DNA of 64,000 nt. Source: Brevibacterium zhoupengii. Its GTDB lineage: Bacteria; Actinomycetota; Actinomycetes; Actinomycetales; Brevibacteriaceae. The notes beneath the pieces were generated by a model. That model did no database searches. It was not told the origin of the DNA and worked only from the letters and a program-made list of their open reading frames with translations. The stretch lies in assembly GCF_021117425.1 (NCBI RefSeq), contig NZ_CP088298.1, positions 2,728,001 to 2,792,000 on the forward strand, given 5' to 3'. Below, one piece after another: positions 40,604 to 51,502 of this stretch; position 1 is the stretch's first letter; each line of letters begins with the position of its first letter. Made by a program: the position numbers and the translations under genes.

Positions 40604-42127
<1,524 letters not shown>

Positions 42128-42661
42128 TCAGTTCTCGGCGGCGTTTCCGGCCGCATATTCGAGGAATGTCTCGGCCAGTGCCTGTCCCCCGACGGAGGAC
42201 ATGGCGATGACGAGAACAGTATCGTCTCCTGCGATTGTGCCAAAGATTCCGACCATCGAGGAGCGGTCGATCGCCGAGGCCAGGTACTGCGCGGCTCCAG
42301 GAGGCGTGCGCAGGACGACGGTATTGTCCTGTGCCGCTGCGGAGACGAGGAGCTCTTCGAGCAGCCTCGGCAGTTTCGCGTCGAGGCTGTCGCCGGTGGA
42401 CTGCTGCAGGCTCCGGTCCCCGCCCTCACCGGGGACGGCGTAGACGGATCCGGCGGTGGATCGGATCTTCACGGCCCCCACCTCGGCGAGGTCGCGTGAG
42501 AGTGTCGCCTGGGTGACGGTGATGCCCATCGTTGCCAGGTTCTCGGCCAGATCGATCTGCGAATGCACGGATGTGCGGGTGATGAGATCGATGATCTTCT
42601 GCTGCCGCGCGGTCTTCGTCAGCGGCGCCGAATTCGTCGCTGATGTGGCGTTCTCGCTCAT
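42128..42661 (-). CDS. argR: Arginine repressor ArgR
   Basis: Hexameric arginine-responsive repressor of the arg genes; 177 residues. N-terminal winged helix-turn-helix ([45 protein letters not shown]). C-terminal arginine-binding oligomerisation domain with [13 protein letters not shown] and [15 protein letters not shown]. Start overlaps the argF stop by 4 nt. Expected to act at the ARG-box-like sequence upstream of argC. Confidence 0.95.
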   Translation of the reverse strand: MSENATSATNSAPLTKTARQQKIIDLITRTSVHSQIDLAENLATMGITVTQATLSRDLAEVGAVKIRSTAGSVYAVPGEGGDRSLQQSTGDSLDAKLPRLLEELLVSAAAQDNTVVLRTPPGAAQYLASAIDRSSMVGIFGTIAGDDTVLVIAMSSVGGQALAETFLEYAAGNAAEN

Positions 42662-43581
42662 CGCTGCTCCAGGAGGAATGTCAGCAGCGCCTTCTGCGCG
42701 TGCAGTCTGTTCTCAGCTTCATCGAAGACCGCCGAGGCGGGGCCGTCGATGACCTCGGCGCTGACCTCTTTGCCCCGATAGGCCGGCAGGCAGTGGAGGA
42801 AGATCGGGTCGTTGCCCAGTTCCATGAGTTCCTGTGTGACCTGGTACTTCACGAACGGAGAGGTCTCGTCGTCGCGTCCTGCCGAGTCCTGTCCCATGGA
42901 CACCCAGGTGTCGGTGACGAGGACATCGGCACCCTGGGCCGCGGCTTTCGCGTCGTCGGTGACCGTGACAGATCCGCCGGTGGTCTGGGCAAGTTCGTTG
43001 GCCTCGGCGATGATCTCGGCTGCCGGCTGGTAGTCGGCCGGGGCAGCGATGCGCACATGCATGCCGGCGTTGACTCCGCCGAGGACGTAGGAGTTGGCCA
43101 TGTTGTTCGCGCCGTCACCGTAGTAGGTCATGGTCTGCCCGGCCACGGCTCCGCGGTGTTCGCGGATCGTGAGCAGGTCGGCCAGGATCTGACAGGGGTG
43201 GAAGTCATCGGAGAGAGAGTTGACGACGGGCACCGAGGAGTACTGGGCCATCTCTTCGAGCCCGGCTTGGGCGTAGGTGCGCCAGATGATCGCCGAGACC
43301 ATGCGCGACATGACCTGTGCGGTGTCGGCGATGGACTCCTTATGCCCCAGCTGTGCCTCACCGGGGTTGATGATCAGCGGCTGGCCACCCAACGCAGCGA
43401 TTCCGGCGGCGAAGGACACGCGGGTCCTCGTGGAGGTCTTGTCGAAGATCACGGCCGCGGTCTGCGGTCCGGCCAGCGGGGTGCGCGAGTACGGGGCTGC
43501 CTTGAGTTCGACCGCGAGGTCGAGGACCTGGGTGAGTTCGGCCGGGGTGAGGTCCGTGTCCTTGAGGAAATGCCGTGTCAT
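42658..43581 (-). CDS. argF: Ornithine carbamoyltransferase
   Basis: Makes citrulline from ornithine and carbamoyl phosphate; 307 residues. Carbamoyl-phosphate motif STRTR in [12 protein letters not shown], the [11 protein letters not shown] block, the DTWVSMGQ segment of the ornithine site, and the HCLPAYRG motif with catalytic Cys are all present. Start is ATG 43581, 92 nt after the argD stop; the stop overlaps argR. Confidence 0.96.
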   Translation of the reverse strand: MTRHFLKDTDLTPAELTQVLDLAVELKAAPYSRTPLAGPQTAAVIFDKTSTRTRVSFAAGIAALGGQPLIINPGEAQLGHKESIADTAQVMSRMVSAIIWRTYAQAGLEEMAQYSSVPVVNSLSDDFHPCQILADLLTIREHRGAVAGQTMTYYGDGANNMANSYVLGGVNAGMHVRIAAPADYQPAAEIIAEANELAQTTGGSVTVTDDAKAAAQGADVLVTDTWVSMGQDSAGRDDETSPFVKYQVTQELMELGNDPIFLHCLPAYRGKEVSAEVIDGPASAVFDEAENRLHAQKALLTFLLEQR

Positions 43582-43673
43582 GGTGTGTCCTTTGTCAGTC
43601 TGTGTGGGGCGGCCGGGTCGGTCGCTGGATGCTCCGGTCGCCGAGGTGGCCGCTGAGTGGGCGGCGAACGTGA

Positions 43674-44900
43674 TCAGCCGCGCAGCAGTCCGGGCAGCGC
43701 TTCCAGAAATGGTCCGAGATCGTCCTTCGTGATGATCAGCGGTGGGGCCAGGCGCAGGCGGCCGGGGGCGACGGGGTTGATGATGAACCCGGCCTCAAGT
43801 GCGCGAGCGGCGATCGCCTTTTCATTGAGTCCCTCGGCCAGTTCGAGGCCCAGCAGCAGTCCGGTGCCGGTGACCTTCTCGATGCCGTCGATGTCCAGCA
43901 GCTGCTCGGTCAGCCATGCCCCGGTGTCCCGGGTGTGGCCGAGCAGGTTCTCGTTCTCGATGGTCTCGAGGACGGCGAGTCCGGCGGCACACGCGATCGG
44001 ATTGCCGCCGAAGGTCGTCCCGTGCTGTCCGGCTTCGAGGAGTTTGGTATTGGCATCGCCGACGGTGATGGTGGCTCCGATCGGCATGCCTCCGCCCAGG
44101 CCCTTCGCCGAAGTGATGATGTCGGGGACGACTCCTTCGCCGATCTCCGGGTCCTGGTAGGCGAACCAGGATCCGGTCCTGGCCACACCCGACTGAACTT
44201 CGTCGAGGACGAGGAGGGCACCGGCTTCGCGGGTGAGTTCACGGACCTTGGTGAGGTAGCCGGCCGGGTGCTGTCGGACTCCGACCTCACCCTGGATGGG
44301 TTCGATGAAGACGGCGGCAGTGGTGTCGTTGATGGCGGCGGAGAGCGCCTCGACGTCGCCATAGGGAATATGGACGACGCCGGGGACGCCGGGTGCGAAG
44401 GGTTCGCGATAGGCGGCCTTGGCCGTCAAGGCGAGCGCGCCCATCGTCCTGCCGTGGAAGGCACCTTCGATGGCGATGATAATCGGGCGTGAGCCTCCCC
44501 CAGCGCGTCTGGCCATCTTGAAGGCCGCCTCGTTGGCCTCGGTGCCGGAGTTTGAGAAGAACACTGCGGAACCGCTGGGCAGGTCGAGGATCTTGTGGAG
44601 CTTCTCGGCCAATGCGATCTGCGGTGGCGAGGTGAAGAAGTTCGAGATGTGGCCCAGGGTTTCGGCCTGCTCGGTGATGGCCTTGACCCAGGCGGGGTGG
44701 CAGTGGCCGAGTGCGTTGACGGCGATACCGGCAAGCAGATCGAGGTATTCCTTACCCGAGGCATCCCAGACCTTCGTTCCCTCGCCGCGAACGATATCGA
44801 GCTGAGGGGATCCGAAGACCGGTGAGAGGACGCGGGAGAAGTCGTCGCGCCAGGTCTGGGCGTCTGAAGTCTGGGAGTCTGCGGTCTGCGTGTCACTCAT
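43674..44900 (-). CDS. argD: Acetylornithine aminotransferase
   Basis: PLP-dependent class III aminotransferase of 408 residues that converts N-acetylglutamate semialdehyde to N-acetylornithine. Start at ATG 44900, preceded by GGAGGACAACA and overlapping argB by 8 nt; an open extension to 44978 falls inside argB. Key parts: [27 protein letters not shown], the [15 protein letters not shown]sp that holds PLP, and Lys in [15 protein letters not shown] Gln/Thr/Ser-rich N-terminal tail of about 15 residues precedes the domain. Confidence 0.95.
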   Translation of the reverse strand: MSDTQTADSQTSDAQTWRDDFSRVLSPVFGSPQLDIVRGEGTKVWDASGKEYLDLLAGIAVNALGHCHPAWVKAITEQAETLGHISNFFTSPPQIALAEKLHKILDLPSGSAVFFSNSGTEANEAAFKMARRAGGGSRPIIIAIEGAFHGRTMGALALTAKAAYREPFAPGVPGVVHIPYGDVEALSAAINDTTAAVFIEPIQGEVGVRQHPAGYLTKVRELTREAGALLVLDEVQSGVARTGSWFAYQDPEIGEGVVPDIITSAKGLGGGMPIGATITVGDANTKLLEAGQHGTTFGGNPIACAAGLAVLETIENENLLGHTRDTGAWLTEQLLDIDGIEKVTGTGLLLGLELAEGLNEKAIAARALEAGFIINPVAPGRLRLAPPLIITKDDLGPFLEALPGLLRG

Positions 44901-45921
44901 TGTTGTCCTCCACTGTTCCTGTGTTTCCGTCGCCCTCGTGTCCGTCGCCTGTGTGCCCTTCACCCTTGTGCCCGTCACCCAGGGGTGCGGGTTCGACGAC
45001 GGTGTCTTCGACCATCGTGCCGATGCCCTCTGAGGTGAAGACCTCGAGCAGCAGGGAGTGCGCCATGCGGCCGTCGATGATGTGGGCCTGCTTGACCCCG
45101 TTCTCGATCGCCTCGAGTGCTGCTGTCATCTTCGGGATCATTCCCGCATCCAGGCTCGGCAGCAGTTCCTTGAGCTTCTTCGGCCCGATGCGCGAGATCA
45201 GCGAAGAGGTGTCCGGCCAGTTCGCGTAGAGACCTGGCACATCGGTGAGCATGATGAGCTTGTGCGCCTTGAGCGCCTTGGCCACCGCGGAAGCGGCGAG
45301 GTCGGCGTTGATGTTGAGCGGTTTGCCCGCTTCCCCGTCGATCTCCGAGGCGATCGAGCAGATGACGGGTACCCGACCGGCGTCGAGGAGTTCGTTGATG
45401 ACGGTGGTGTTGACCTGGTCGATCTCGCCCACCCGGCCGAGATCGATCTTCTGTCCGTCCACCTCGGCGTGGGTTTTGTGCGCCAGCAGCAGGTCCGCGT
45501 CCTCACCGGAGAGGCCGATGGCGGCATTGCCGTTGCGGTTGATGCGGCTCACGATGTCGCGGTTGACCTGACCGGAGAGAACCATGCGGATCACCTCGGC
45601 GGCTTCAGGGGTTGTGACCCTCTGCCCGGCCTTGAACTCGCTTTCAATACCCAAGCGAGACAGCATGGCCGAGATCTGCGGGCCTCCCCCGTGGACGACG
45701 ACGGGACGGATCCCGGCGAAGCGCAGGAAGGCGATGTCATCGGCGAAGGACTGCTGCAGCTCCGGGGAGATCATCGCGTTGCCGCCATACTTGATGACGA
45801 TCGTGGCACCAGAGAACTTTTTGATCCACGGCAGTGCCTCGGTCAGGGCCTCGGCCTTAACCTGAGCGGCGGCGAGCCGGGCGGCCGTGGATTTCGTGGA
45901 CATGTCGTGCGGGTTGCTCAT
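44893..45921 (-). CDS. argB: Acetylglutamate kinase with repeat-bearing C-terminal tail
   Basis: Phosphorylates N-acetylglutamate; 342 residues, against about 295-300 usual. The kinase core is complete: [33 protein letters not shown] segment and [13 protein letters not shown]. After the natural end ([10 protein letters not shown]) there is a tail with four 5-residue units of the form G(D/E)G(H/N)x followed by an acidic end. Starts at ATG 45921, overlapping argJ (ATGA); the stop lies 8 nt inside argD. The arginine-feedback N-terminal helix seems present ([22 protein letters not shown]). Confidence 0.95.
   Translation of the reverse strand: MSNPHDMSTKSTAARLAAAQVKAEALTEALPWIKKFSGATIVIKYGGNAMISPELQQSFADDIAFLRFAGIRPVVVHGGGPQISAMLSRLGIESEFKAGQRVTTPEAAEVIRMVLSGQVNRDIVSRINRNGNAAIGLSGEDADLLLAHKTHAEVDGQKIDLGRVGEIDQVNTTVINELLDAGRVPVICSIASEIDGEAGKPLNINADLAASAVAKALKAHKLIMLTDVPGLYANWPDTSSLISRIGPKKLKELLPSLDAGMIPKMTAALEAIENGVKQAHIIDGRMAHSLLLEVFTSEGIGTMVEDTVVEPAPLGDGHKGEGHTGDGHEGDGNTGTVEDNNE
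44920..44979 (-). repeat. Four tandem 15-nt coding repeats at the 3' end of argB
   Basis: Four consecutive 15-nt units encode [15 protein letters not shown] and GDGNT. They differ slightly at the DNA level and keep the frame. They lie just before the argD ribosome-binding site. Confidence 0.85.
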
Positions 45922-47096
45922 GTGGAGTAGGCGCTGTTCTCTTCGACGTAATCGTGGGTGAGGTCCGAGGTCCAGACCGTTGCGGACTGGTCGCCGGCGT
46001 GGAGGTCGATGACGACGTCGACCTCGCGGGAGAATTCGACCTTGTCCGGGTCTTCGTAGGGACCGGATGCGCGGCAGACTTCGACGCCGTTGATGCTCAC
46101 GTCGATCTGCGTGGGATCGAATGCCGCCGAGGTGGTCCCGACCTGAGCGACGACGCGACCCCAGTTCGGGTCCTGACCGAAGATCGCGGCCTTGAACAGG
46201 GCCGATCGTGACACCGAGCGGGAAACCATGACAGCGTCGTCCTCGCTCGCGGCCCCTTGGGTGGTGATGGCGATGTCGTGGTGGGCGCCCTCGGCGTCGA
46301 CGTGGAGTTGGCGCATGAGGTCGAGGCAGAGATCGGCGACGAGGCTGGAGAACTCTGCCTCATCGACTGCCCCCTCGTGGGCGCCGGAGCTCATGAGGAT
46401 GACGGTGTCATTCGTCGACATGCAGCCGTCGGTGTCGAGGCGGTCGAAGCTGCGGCTGGTTGCTCCACGCAGTGCGGAGTCGAGCACGGTCTGGTCGACC
46501 TTGGCGTCGGTGGTGATGACGACGAGCATGGTGGCCAGTCCGGGGGCGAGCATGCCCGCACCCTTGGCCATGCCGCCGATCGTGTACCCGGAGCCGCCTT
46601 CGCGTGTCGCGACCTTGGCGACGGTGTCGGTGGTCATGATCGCCTCTGCTGCGTCGGCGCCGCCTTCGACTGAGTCCTCGGCAGCTGCCACCAGTGGTGG
46701 GAGGTGGTCGATGATGGTGTCGCGGAAGTCCTGTCCCCCGACGCCGATGAGTCCGGTCGAGCAGACGAGGACGTCATCGGCTGTGGTGGCGTTGCCTGCT
46801 TCGCTGAGGAGTTTGGCTGTGTACTGTGCCGTGAGCTTCGTCGTCTCGTAGCCGAAGTCGCCGGTGTAGCAGTTGGCTCCCCCGGAGTTGAGCACGACGG
46901 CGCTGGCTTGGCCGTTGGCCGAGACCTTCTGTGACCACAGGACCGGGTTCGCCTTGCATCGGTTGGAGGTGTAGACGGCGGCGACGGCGTTGTCGGGGCC
47001 GGTGTTGATGACGAGCGAGAGGTCCTTCTTCCCGCTGGGTTTGAGTCCGGCGATGAGGCCGGAGGCGGTGAAGCCAAGAGGTGCGGTCACACTCAC
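45918..47096 (-). CDS. argJ: Bifunctional ornithine acetyltransferase/N-acetylglutamate synthase
   Basis: Recycles acetyl groups from acetylornithine to glutamate; 392 residues. Start at GTG 47096, which overlaps the argC stop (GTGA), with AAGGAG 8 nt upstream. The self-cleavage site is in [20 protein letters not shown], where the Thr becomes the nucleophile of the beta chain. The oxyanion segment (CSTGLIGV) and the C-terminal block [12 protein letters not shown] are present. The whole cluster therefore uses the cyclic acetyl pathway. Confidence 0.95.
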   Translation of the reverse strand: MSVTAPLGFTASGLIAGLKPSGKKDLSLVINTGPDNAVAAVYTSNRCKANPVLWSQKVSANGQASAVVLNSGGANCYTGDFGYETTKLTAQYTAKLLSEAGNATTADDVLVCSTGLIGVGGQDFRDTIIDHLPPLVAAAEDSVEGGADAAEAIMTTDTVAKVATREGGSGYTIGGMAKGAGMLAPGLATMLVVITTDAKVDQTVLDSALRGATSRSFDRLDTDGCMSTNDTVILMSSGAHEGAVDEAEFSSLVADLCLDLMRQLHVDAEGAHHDIAITTQGAASEDDAVMVSRSVSRSALFKAAIFGQDPNWGRVVAQVGTTSAAFDPTQIDVSINGVEVCRASGPYEDPDKVEFSREVDVVIDLHAGDQSATVWTSDLTHDYVEENSAYST

Positions 47097-48202
47097 GGTG
47101 CGACTCCTTCCATGGGCAGTGCGGTGGTCTCGTCGAGGCCGAGGGCAAGGTGGATGGACTGCAGTGCCTGGCCGGCGGTGCCGCGGACCAGGTTGTCCAG
47201 TGCCACGACGACCAGAACCTTCTCGGCTCGTTCGTCGATGGTGAACTGGATGTGGGCCATGTTCGACCCCGTCGTCGACGAGGTGCGCGGCCATTGGCCT
47301 TCGGGAGGAAGGTGGACGAAGGGTTCGTCGTCATAGGCCTGACCAAAGGCCTCGCCGAGGTGGCTCTGCAGTGCCGCGACATCGATCGCGCCGTCCGCGG
47401 TTCGTGGTGCGCTCTCCCCCAGGTCGGCGGTGATGGTCGCGAGAATCCCGCGGGCCATGGGCACGAGTGTCGGGGTGAAGGAGATCCGGATGGGGCCCTC
47501 GGCTGCGTCGGCGCCGAGACTGCCGTTGAGGTTCTGTTCGATCTCGGGCACGTGCCGGTGGGTTCCACCGGTGCCATAGGGGCTCGCATCGCCGAGGACT
47601 TCAGCGGCGGTCAGGTGAGGTTTGAGTGCCTTGCCTGCCCCGGAGACTCCATTGGCGAGTACCGCATTGAGGCCGGTGGGTGCAGCGAGTCCGGCCTGGA
47701 TGAGTGGTGCGAGACCCAGGGTCACCGCGGTGACGTTGCAGCCGGGGACGGCAATGCGCTTCGTGTCCTTAAGAGCCTCACGCTGCTTGGTTCCACCTGC
47801 GGTGAGGAGTTCGGGCAGACCGTAGGTCCATGTGCCCTGATGGGTCGAGCCGTAGAACTTCTCCCAGGCGGCGGCGCTGATGAGGCGGTGGTCGGCGGCG
47901 AGGTCGACGATGAGCGTCTCGGGACTCGACTGTTCGAGCTCGGCGGCGATCTGCCCGGATTGACCGTGGGGCAGGGCCAGGACGACGACATCGTGACCGG
48001 CGAGCACCTCGGCGGTGGACTCTTTGACCACAAACTCGGCAAATCGTGGAAGATGGGGTTGGTGACGCCCGAGTTTCTCGCCCACCGAGGAATGCCCGCA
48101 CACGGTGCGGACGTTGAAGTTGGGGTGAGCGCTCAGCAGCCGGAGGATCTCCCCTCCGGCGTAACCGGTGGCACCGGAGACGGCAACACTGAAATCGTTC
48201 AT
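47093..48202 (-). CDS. argC: N-acetyl-gamma-glutamyl-phosphate reductase
   Basis: NADPH-dependent reductase of 369 residues. Start at ATG 48202 ([23 protein letters not shown]), which puts the nucleotide-binding motif at residues 9-14; an upstream ATG at 48223 adds seven residues inside the operator. The catalytic Cys is in [13 protein letters not shown] and the His in [16 protein letters not shown]. No Shine-Dalgarno precedes the ATG; a TATAGT lies 7 nt upstream, which suggests a leaderless mRNA. First gene of argCJBDFR. Confidence 0.95.
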   Translation of the reverse strand: MNDFSVAVSGATGYAGGEILRLLSAHPNFNVRTVCGHSSVGEKLGRHQPHLPRFAEFVVKESTAEVLAGHDVVVLALPHGQSGQIAAELEQSSPETLIVDLAADHRLISAAAWEKFYGSTHQGTWTYGLPELLTAGGTKQREALKDTKRIAVPGCNVTAVTLGLAPLIQAGLAAPTGLNAVLANGVSGAGKALKPHLTAAEVLGDASPYGTGGTHRHVPEIEQNLNGSLGADAAEGPIRISFTPTLVPMARGILATITADLGESAPRTADGAIDVAALQSHLGEAFGQAYDDEPFVHLPPEGQWPRTSSTTGSNMAHIQFTIDERAEKVLVVVALDNLVRGTAGQALQSIHLALGLDETTALPMEGVAP

Positions 48203-48246
48203 ATGTATAACTATACCGCACATTTAAATTATATGCAGGAGGCGCA
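48203..48246. promoter_or_regulatory. argC/quinone-reductase divergent promoter with ARG-box-like operators
   Basis: Only 44 nt separate the two divergent genes. This AT-rich gap holds the palindrome GTATAACTATAC (48205-48216) and GCACATTTAAATTATATGCA (48218-48237), which resembles an actinobacterial ARG box (TGCATA...). The leftward -10 TATAGT lies within the first palindrome. The AGGAGG ribosome site of the rightward gene follows at 48237-48242. Confidence 0.55.
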
Positions 48247-49221
48247 ATGACGCAGGCTATTCGGGCAATGAGTGCTGGCGGACCAGAGGTTCTCGAATTC
48301 TCGGAGATTGAAACTCCGCAGGCCGGGCCCGGTGAGGTGCTCGTCGACGTCGAGGCCGCGGGTGTGAACTTCATCGATACCTACCGTCGCTCGGGCACCT
48401 ACCCCATGGAATACCCGCACATCGTCGGCTCCGAGGGCACCGGCCGCATTGCCGCCGTCGGCGAAGGCATCGAGTCCTGGTCCGTCGGTGACCGCGTGGC
48501 CTGGCATGAAGGCCCCGGCTCCTATGCCACACAGGTCATCGTCAAGACCGACAACCTGCTGCGCGTGCCCGAGGGCGTGAGCACCGAAGTCGCCGCCGCC
48601 ATGCCCCTGCAGGGCCTGACCGCCCAGTACCTGGCCACGAGCTCACACGAGATCAAACCCGGACACACTGCCCTCGTCCACGCAGGCGCCGGCGGTGTCG
48701 GCCTGCTGCTCACCCAGATCATCAAGCACCTGGGCGGCAACGTCATCTCCACGGTGAGCACCGAGGAGAAGGCCGAACTGGCTCGCAAGGCCGGAGCCGA
48801 TGATGTTTTCCTCTACGGCAATGGTGTCGACATCGCGGCCAAGGTCAAGGAGCTCACCGACGGTGAAGGCGTCCAGGTCGCCTATGACGGCGTCGGCAAG
48901 GACACCTTCGACGCATCACTGGCCTCGCTGGCACCGCTAGGCTCGATGGTGCTCTTCGGTGGGGCCTCGGGTCAGGTGCCTCCGTTCGACATCCAGCGCC
49001 TGAACTCCTCGGGCGGCATCTTCCTGTCCCGTCCGTCACTGGCCTGGTTCGTCCGGTCTTCGGAGGAACTGGCTAAGCGCTCGGCGATGTTGTTCAACGG
49101 CATCGAACACGGGTGGCTGAACTTCCGGGTTGGCGCGACGTTCGCGTTGGCTGATGCAGCGGATGCACATCGGGCGCTTGAGGGGCGTGAGACTACGGGG
49201 AAGGTTGTGCTGACGGTGTGA
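48247..49221 (+). CDS. Zinc-independent quinone oxidoreductase (QOR, MDR family)
   Basis: NADPH:quinone reductase of 324 residues. GroES-like N-terminal domain (GEVLVDVEAAGVNFIDTYRRSGTYP) and Rossmann domain with HAGAGGVGLLLTQIIKHLGG. The YDGVGKDTFDASL segment is the QOR form, and no zinc-ligand cysteines are seen. AGGAGG precedes the ATG by 4 nt. Possibly protects from reactive quinones. Its promoter shares the argC operator region, so its expression may respond to ArgR by accident of position. Confidence 0.9.
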   Translation: MTQAIRAMSAGGPEVLEFSEIETPQAGPGEVLVDVEAAGVNFIDTYRRSGTYPMEYPHIVGSEGTGRIAAVGEGIESWSVGDRVAWHEGPGSYATQVIVKTDNLLRVPEGVSTEVAAAMPLQGLTAQYLATSSHEIKPGHTALVHAGAGGVGLLLTQIIKHLGGNVISTVSTEEKAELARKAGADDVFLYGNGVDIAAKVKELTDGEGVQVAYDGVGKDTFDASLASLAPLGSMVLFGGASGQVPPFDIQRLNSSGGIFLSRPSLAWFVRSSEELAKRSAMLFNGIEHGWLNFRVGATFALADAADAHRALEGRETTGKVVLTV

Positions 49222-49486
49222 CTGGTGCGCCCATTTCGAGGCCCGGGATTTCCATATCTAACTGGAGTCCCGGGCCTCGTCTTGTAAATGCACGACGCCA
49301 ATTGCCACCCAAACATCCATGACCAGAAGAGCGTCCACCACACCAGCGCGTCTCACTTGTCGCTACACGGCATTAACCTCATCCGGCTGCGTGACTGACA
49401 ACCCACCTATCGCGGCAAGATTATGTTCGGTTTTACAAACCTACGCGGGCAACAATCAAGCGGCGTCCCACCTGCAAGCGCAACAA
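49222..49486. other. Intergenic region between the quinone reductase and AIPR genes
   Basis: 265 nt with the terminator at 49237-49279. The rest shows no gene: a 61-residue open frame (49319-49504) has no supporting feature. An 11-nt direct repeat GCAACAATCAA occurs at 49449-49459 and 49480-49490. Confidence 0.55.
49237..49279 (+). terminator. Terminator after the quinone reductase gene
   Basis: Perfect 12-bp arms CGAGGCCCGGGA (49237-49248) and TCCCGGGCCTCG (49268-49279), 19-nt loop, followed by TCTTGT. It may also shield the AIPR gene side. Confidence 0.75.
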
Positions 49487-51187
49487 TCAAATCTTTCGAG
49501 ATGAAGCTAAATATTGCCCCATTCGCTTCTTTATCTGTGTAGTAGCTAGAGGATTTTTCGCCAGCCTGTCAAACAGCACCTCGTTTGTCGCGCGCGCAGT
49601 TCGCCCGAATTCATCTTGAACTAACTCAACAAGAAAGCCGAGCAACTCATCGTTGAGGTTCTGATCAATTGCCCCAATATCCTTCGCGCGAGGTGTGAGC
49701 TTCCTAGTTAATGCAATGCCAGCCGCCATCGACAGATGAAAGACAAAGTCTTCCACCTGCGCCTGAGTCGTTCGATTATCACGCAAATACGATTCACACG
49801 TGCGCACGATGGAAATTGACCTCGCATAAACTCTAATCGGATGGGCCGCAGAGAACACGACATTGTAGATCTCGTCTTCAAATATACGAGAAACTGAGCC
49901 CCGTGAAAACTCCGGAGTCTGCACAAGAACAGCCATCACAGCCTGACCCATTTGGTCAATGGACACAAGGTCAACAATCGGAACATTCTGATTTTGATAA
50001 TAGTTCTTTCGACGCTCGTAATAGAGTCCTTCTGCCCTCAGTATTTCTTCAATTTCGCGCTGAACTCGGTCAGTCGCGCGCAATGAACTTAGCCCCAGAG
50101 TCGTTTGGCTGTTCGTTGCACGAATGATTCTATCCTTGATTTCGTCGTCGCCTGCCTGTATCACTTTCACAAGGACTCCCCGGTTTTCGCTATATTCTTG
50201 CGAGCGACCTCTCTTGTAGATCTCATGAGAAGTCTGCAGCCCGTTCACAATTTGAGGAGATTCAAGCGAAAGATTCTTACCCGCGAGTTGCACTTTATCG
50301 GCTACGATGGTCACACCGTTATTCAACCACCAGAAATCTACGACCCTGTCCTCATGCTCGAGAGTGCCTTGAATACTTTTGTTTACTTCTGATTCAATTT
50401 CGTAGTCCCGAACATTAGCCTCGAAAAGCCCAGCGTCAAGATTCCCTGAATTATCAGTAATGAAATCCTGGTAATCTTCCAGCCGAACTAAACCTACATA
50501 TCCACCGGATATATCCGTGGATATGGGGTTCTCAGCTAAAGTCAAATTTACGGTCACCGGTGGTCGATCACGCGCTAGATCGGATATTGCTGCAGCATCG
50601 AGCAATTGCACCTGAGTTTCGCTTGAGCCAAAGCAGCCTATCAATACTCGCTCTAGCTCCTTAGTCTTCAAATTGACATTAGGATGGAACTCTGTAGATT
50701 TCAGCGACGCAAATGCTACAAAGATCCTAAGAGCAGGCATATCCATTGAACGATATAACTCGAGAAATCGGCGAGTCACCTCAAGTACCTTTGGATTGAA
50801 CTGCTCGCTCAGAGCTGAGTCATCTCGTCTAAAATCTAGCAATTTTGGAAGATTTATTATCAACTTGTCAATCGCCGATTCACCAAATCCTTTGGTGTTC
50901 TTTACTTGAACAAGGATGAGATCGAGCTGCGGGCTCCTTCCAAGCGAATCTGCACCTATATCATCGCGCAGGCAATATCCGTTACCAAAAACATAGACCG
51001 CGTCGACTCCACCATCCAGCGTTCCATCGACGATTCCCGATTGCACGTCGTCGTGGCTAGGTTTATAGTATTTCAAATAGTGTTTCGAGAAAAAGTATGC
51101 CTCTTGTTCGGACGAGGATAATTCATTAGTTTCCTGCCGAGATTTATCAATCATTCCTGACAGCAATAGGACATCGTTGTCGCTCAT
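49487..51187 (-). CDS. AIPR-family protein (abortive infection, phage defence)
   Basis: Protein of 566 residues. Start taken at ATG 51187, because GGAG lies 9 nt upstream; ATG 51193 is only 3 nt from it. The AIPR domain is recognised by WLNNGVTIVAD (about 290) and SPQIVNGLQTSHEI (about 312). The N-terminal part carries GGVDAVYVF and DLILVQVK, a likely PD-(D/E)XK-type nuclease core (Asp, Gln-x-Lys). Base composition is clearly lower in G+C than neighbours and codon use differs, signs of transfer. Family members are linked to abortive phage resistance; no partner gene is adjacent. Confidence 0.82.
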   Translation of the reverse strand: MSDNDVLLLSGMIDKSRQETNELSSSEQEAYFFSKHYLKYYKPSHDDVQSGIVDGTLDGGVDAVYVFGNGYCLRDDIGADSLGRSPQLDLILVQVKNTKGFGESAIDKLIINLPKLLDFRRDDSALSEQFNPKVLEVTRRFLELYRSMDMPALRIFVAFASLKSTEFHPNVNLKTKELERVLIGCFGSSETQVQLLDAAAISDLARDRPPVTVNLTLAENPISTDISGGYVGLVRLEDYQDFITDNSGNLDAGLFEANVRDYEIESEVNKSIQGTLEHEDRVVDFWWLNNGVTIVADKVQLAGKNLSLESPQIVNGLQTSHEIYKRGRSQEYSENRGVLVKVIQAGDDEIKDRIIRATNSQTTLGLSSLRATDRVQREIEEILRAEGLYYERRKNYYQNQNVPIVDLVSIDQMGQAVMAVLVQTPEFSRGSVSRIFEDEIYNVVFSAAHPIRVYARSISIVRTCESYLRDNRTTQAQVEDFVFHLSMAAGIALTRKLTPRAKDIGAIDQNLNDELLGFLVELVQDEFGRTARATNEVLFDRLAKNPLATTQIKKRMGQYLASSRKI

Positions 51188-51502
51188 AACCATATACTCC
51201 AGTCATTGAAAATAATTAATTTGATACTGCTACTCTTTATATCCAAGTTAACTATCTGGAGCCTGATTTGAGTCGCCGGTTTCACCAGATGGTAATGCAG
51301 TGGATTGGAACTAGGCCCTACTTGCTACTGCCTATATCATTGGACCTGGAGAGTTTTGACACTTTCGGAATCATCTGACCCGATCCTTTTCACCCCAGTT
51401 GTTGTCTCTGTGCCTGATTCTATAGTAGTTTCGAACCGGTGTCGCCGACCAGAAACTCTTACACATCGGAGTATTTGATCGCTCGAAGCGAGCCTGGCTC
51501 TT
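51188..51502. other. AT-rich upstream region of the AIPR gene
   Basis: 315 nt with no gene. The part next to AIPR (51194-51260) is AT-rich and should hold its promoter, but no clear -35/-10 pair stands out. The part next to the MFS gene has a short hairpin GCTCGAAGCGAGC (51481-51493) that could weakly terminate the MFS operon. Confidence 0.5.

Noticed and set aside
49449..49490. 11-nt direct repeat GCAACAATCAA near the AIPR stop as a possible attachment site
   Set aside because: Both copies lie on the same side of the gene; no third copy at the other boundary.
51330..51440. Sequence before the AIPR gene that might be an insertion-sequence end
   Set aside because: No matching inverted repeat on the other side, no transposase remnant and no target duplication found.
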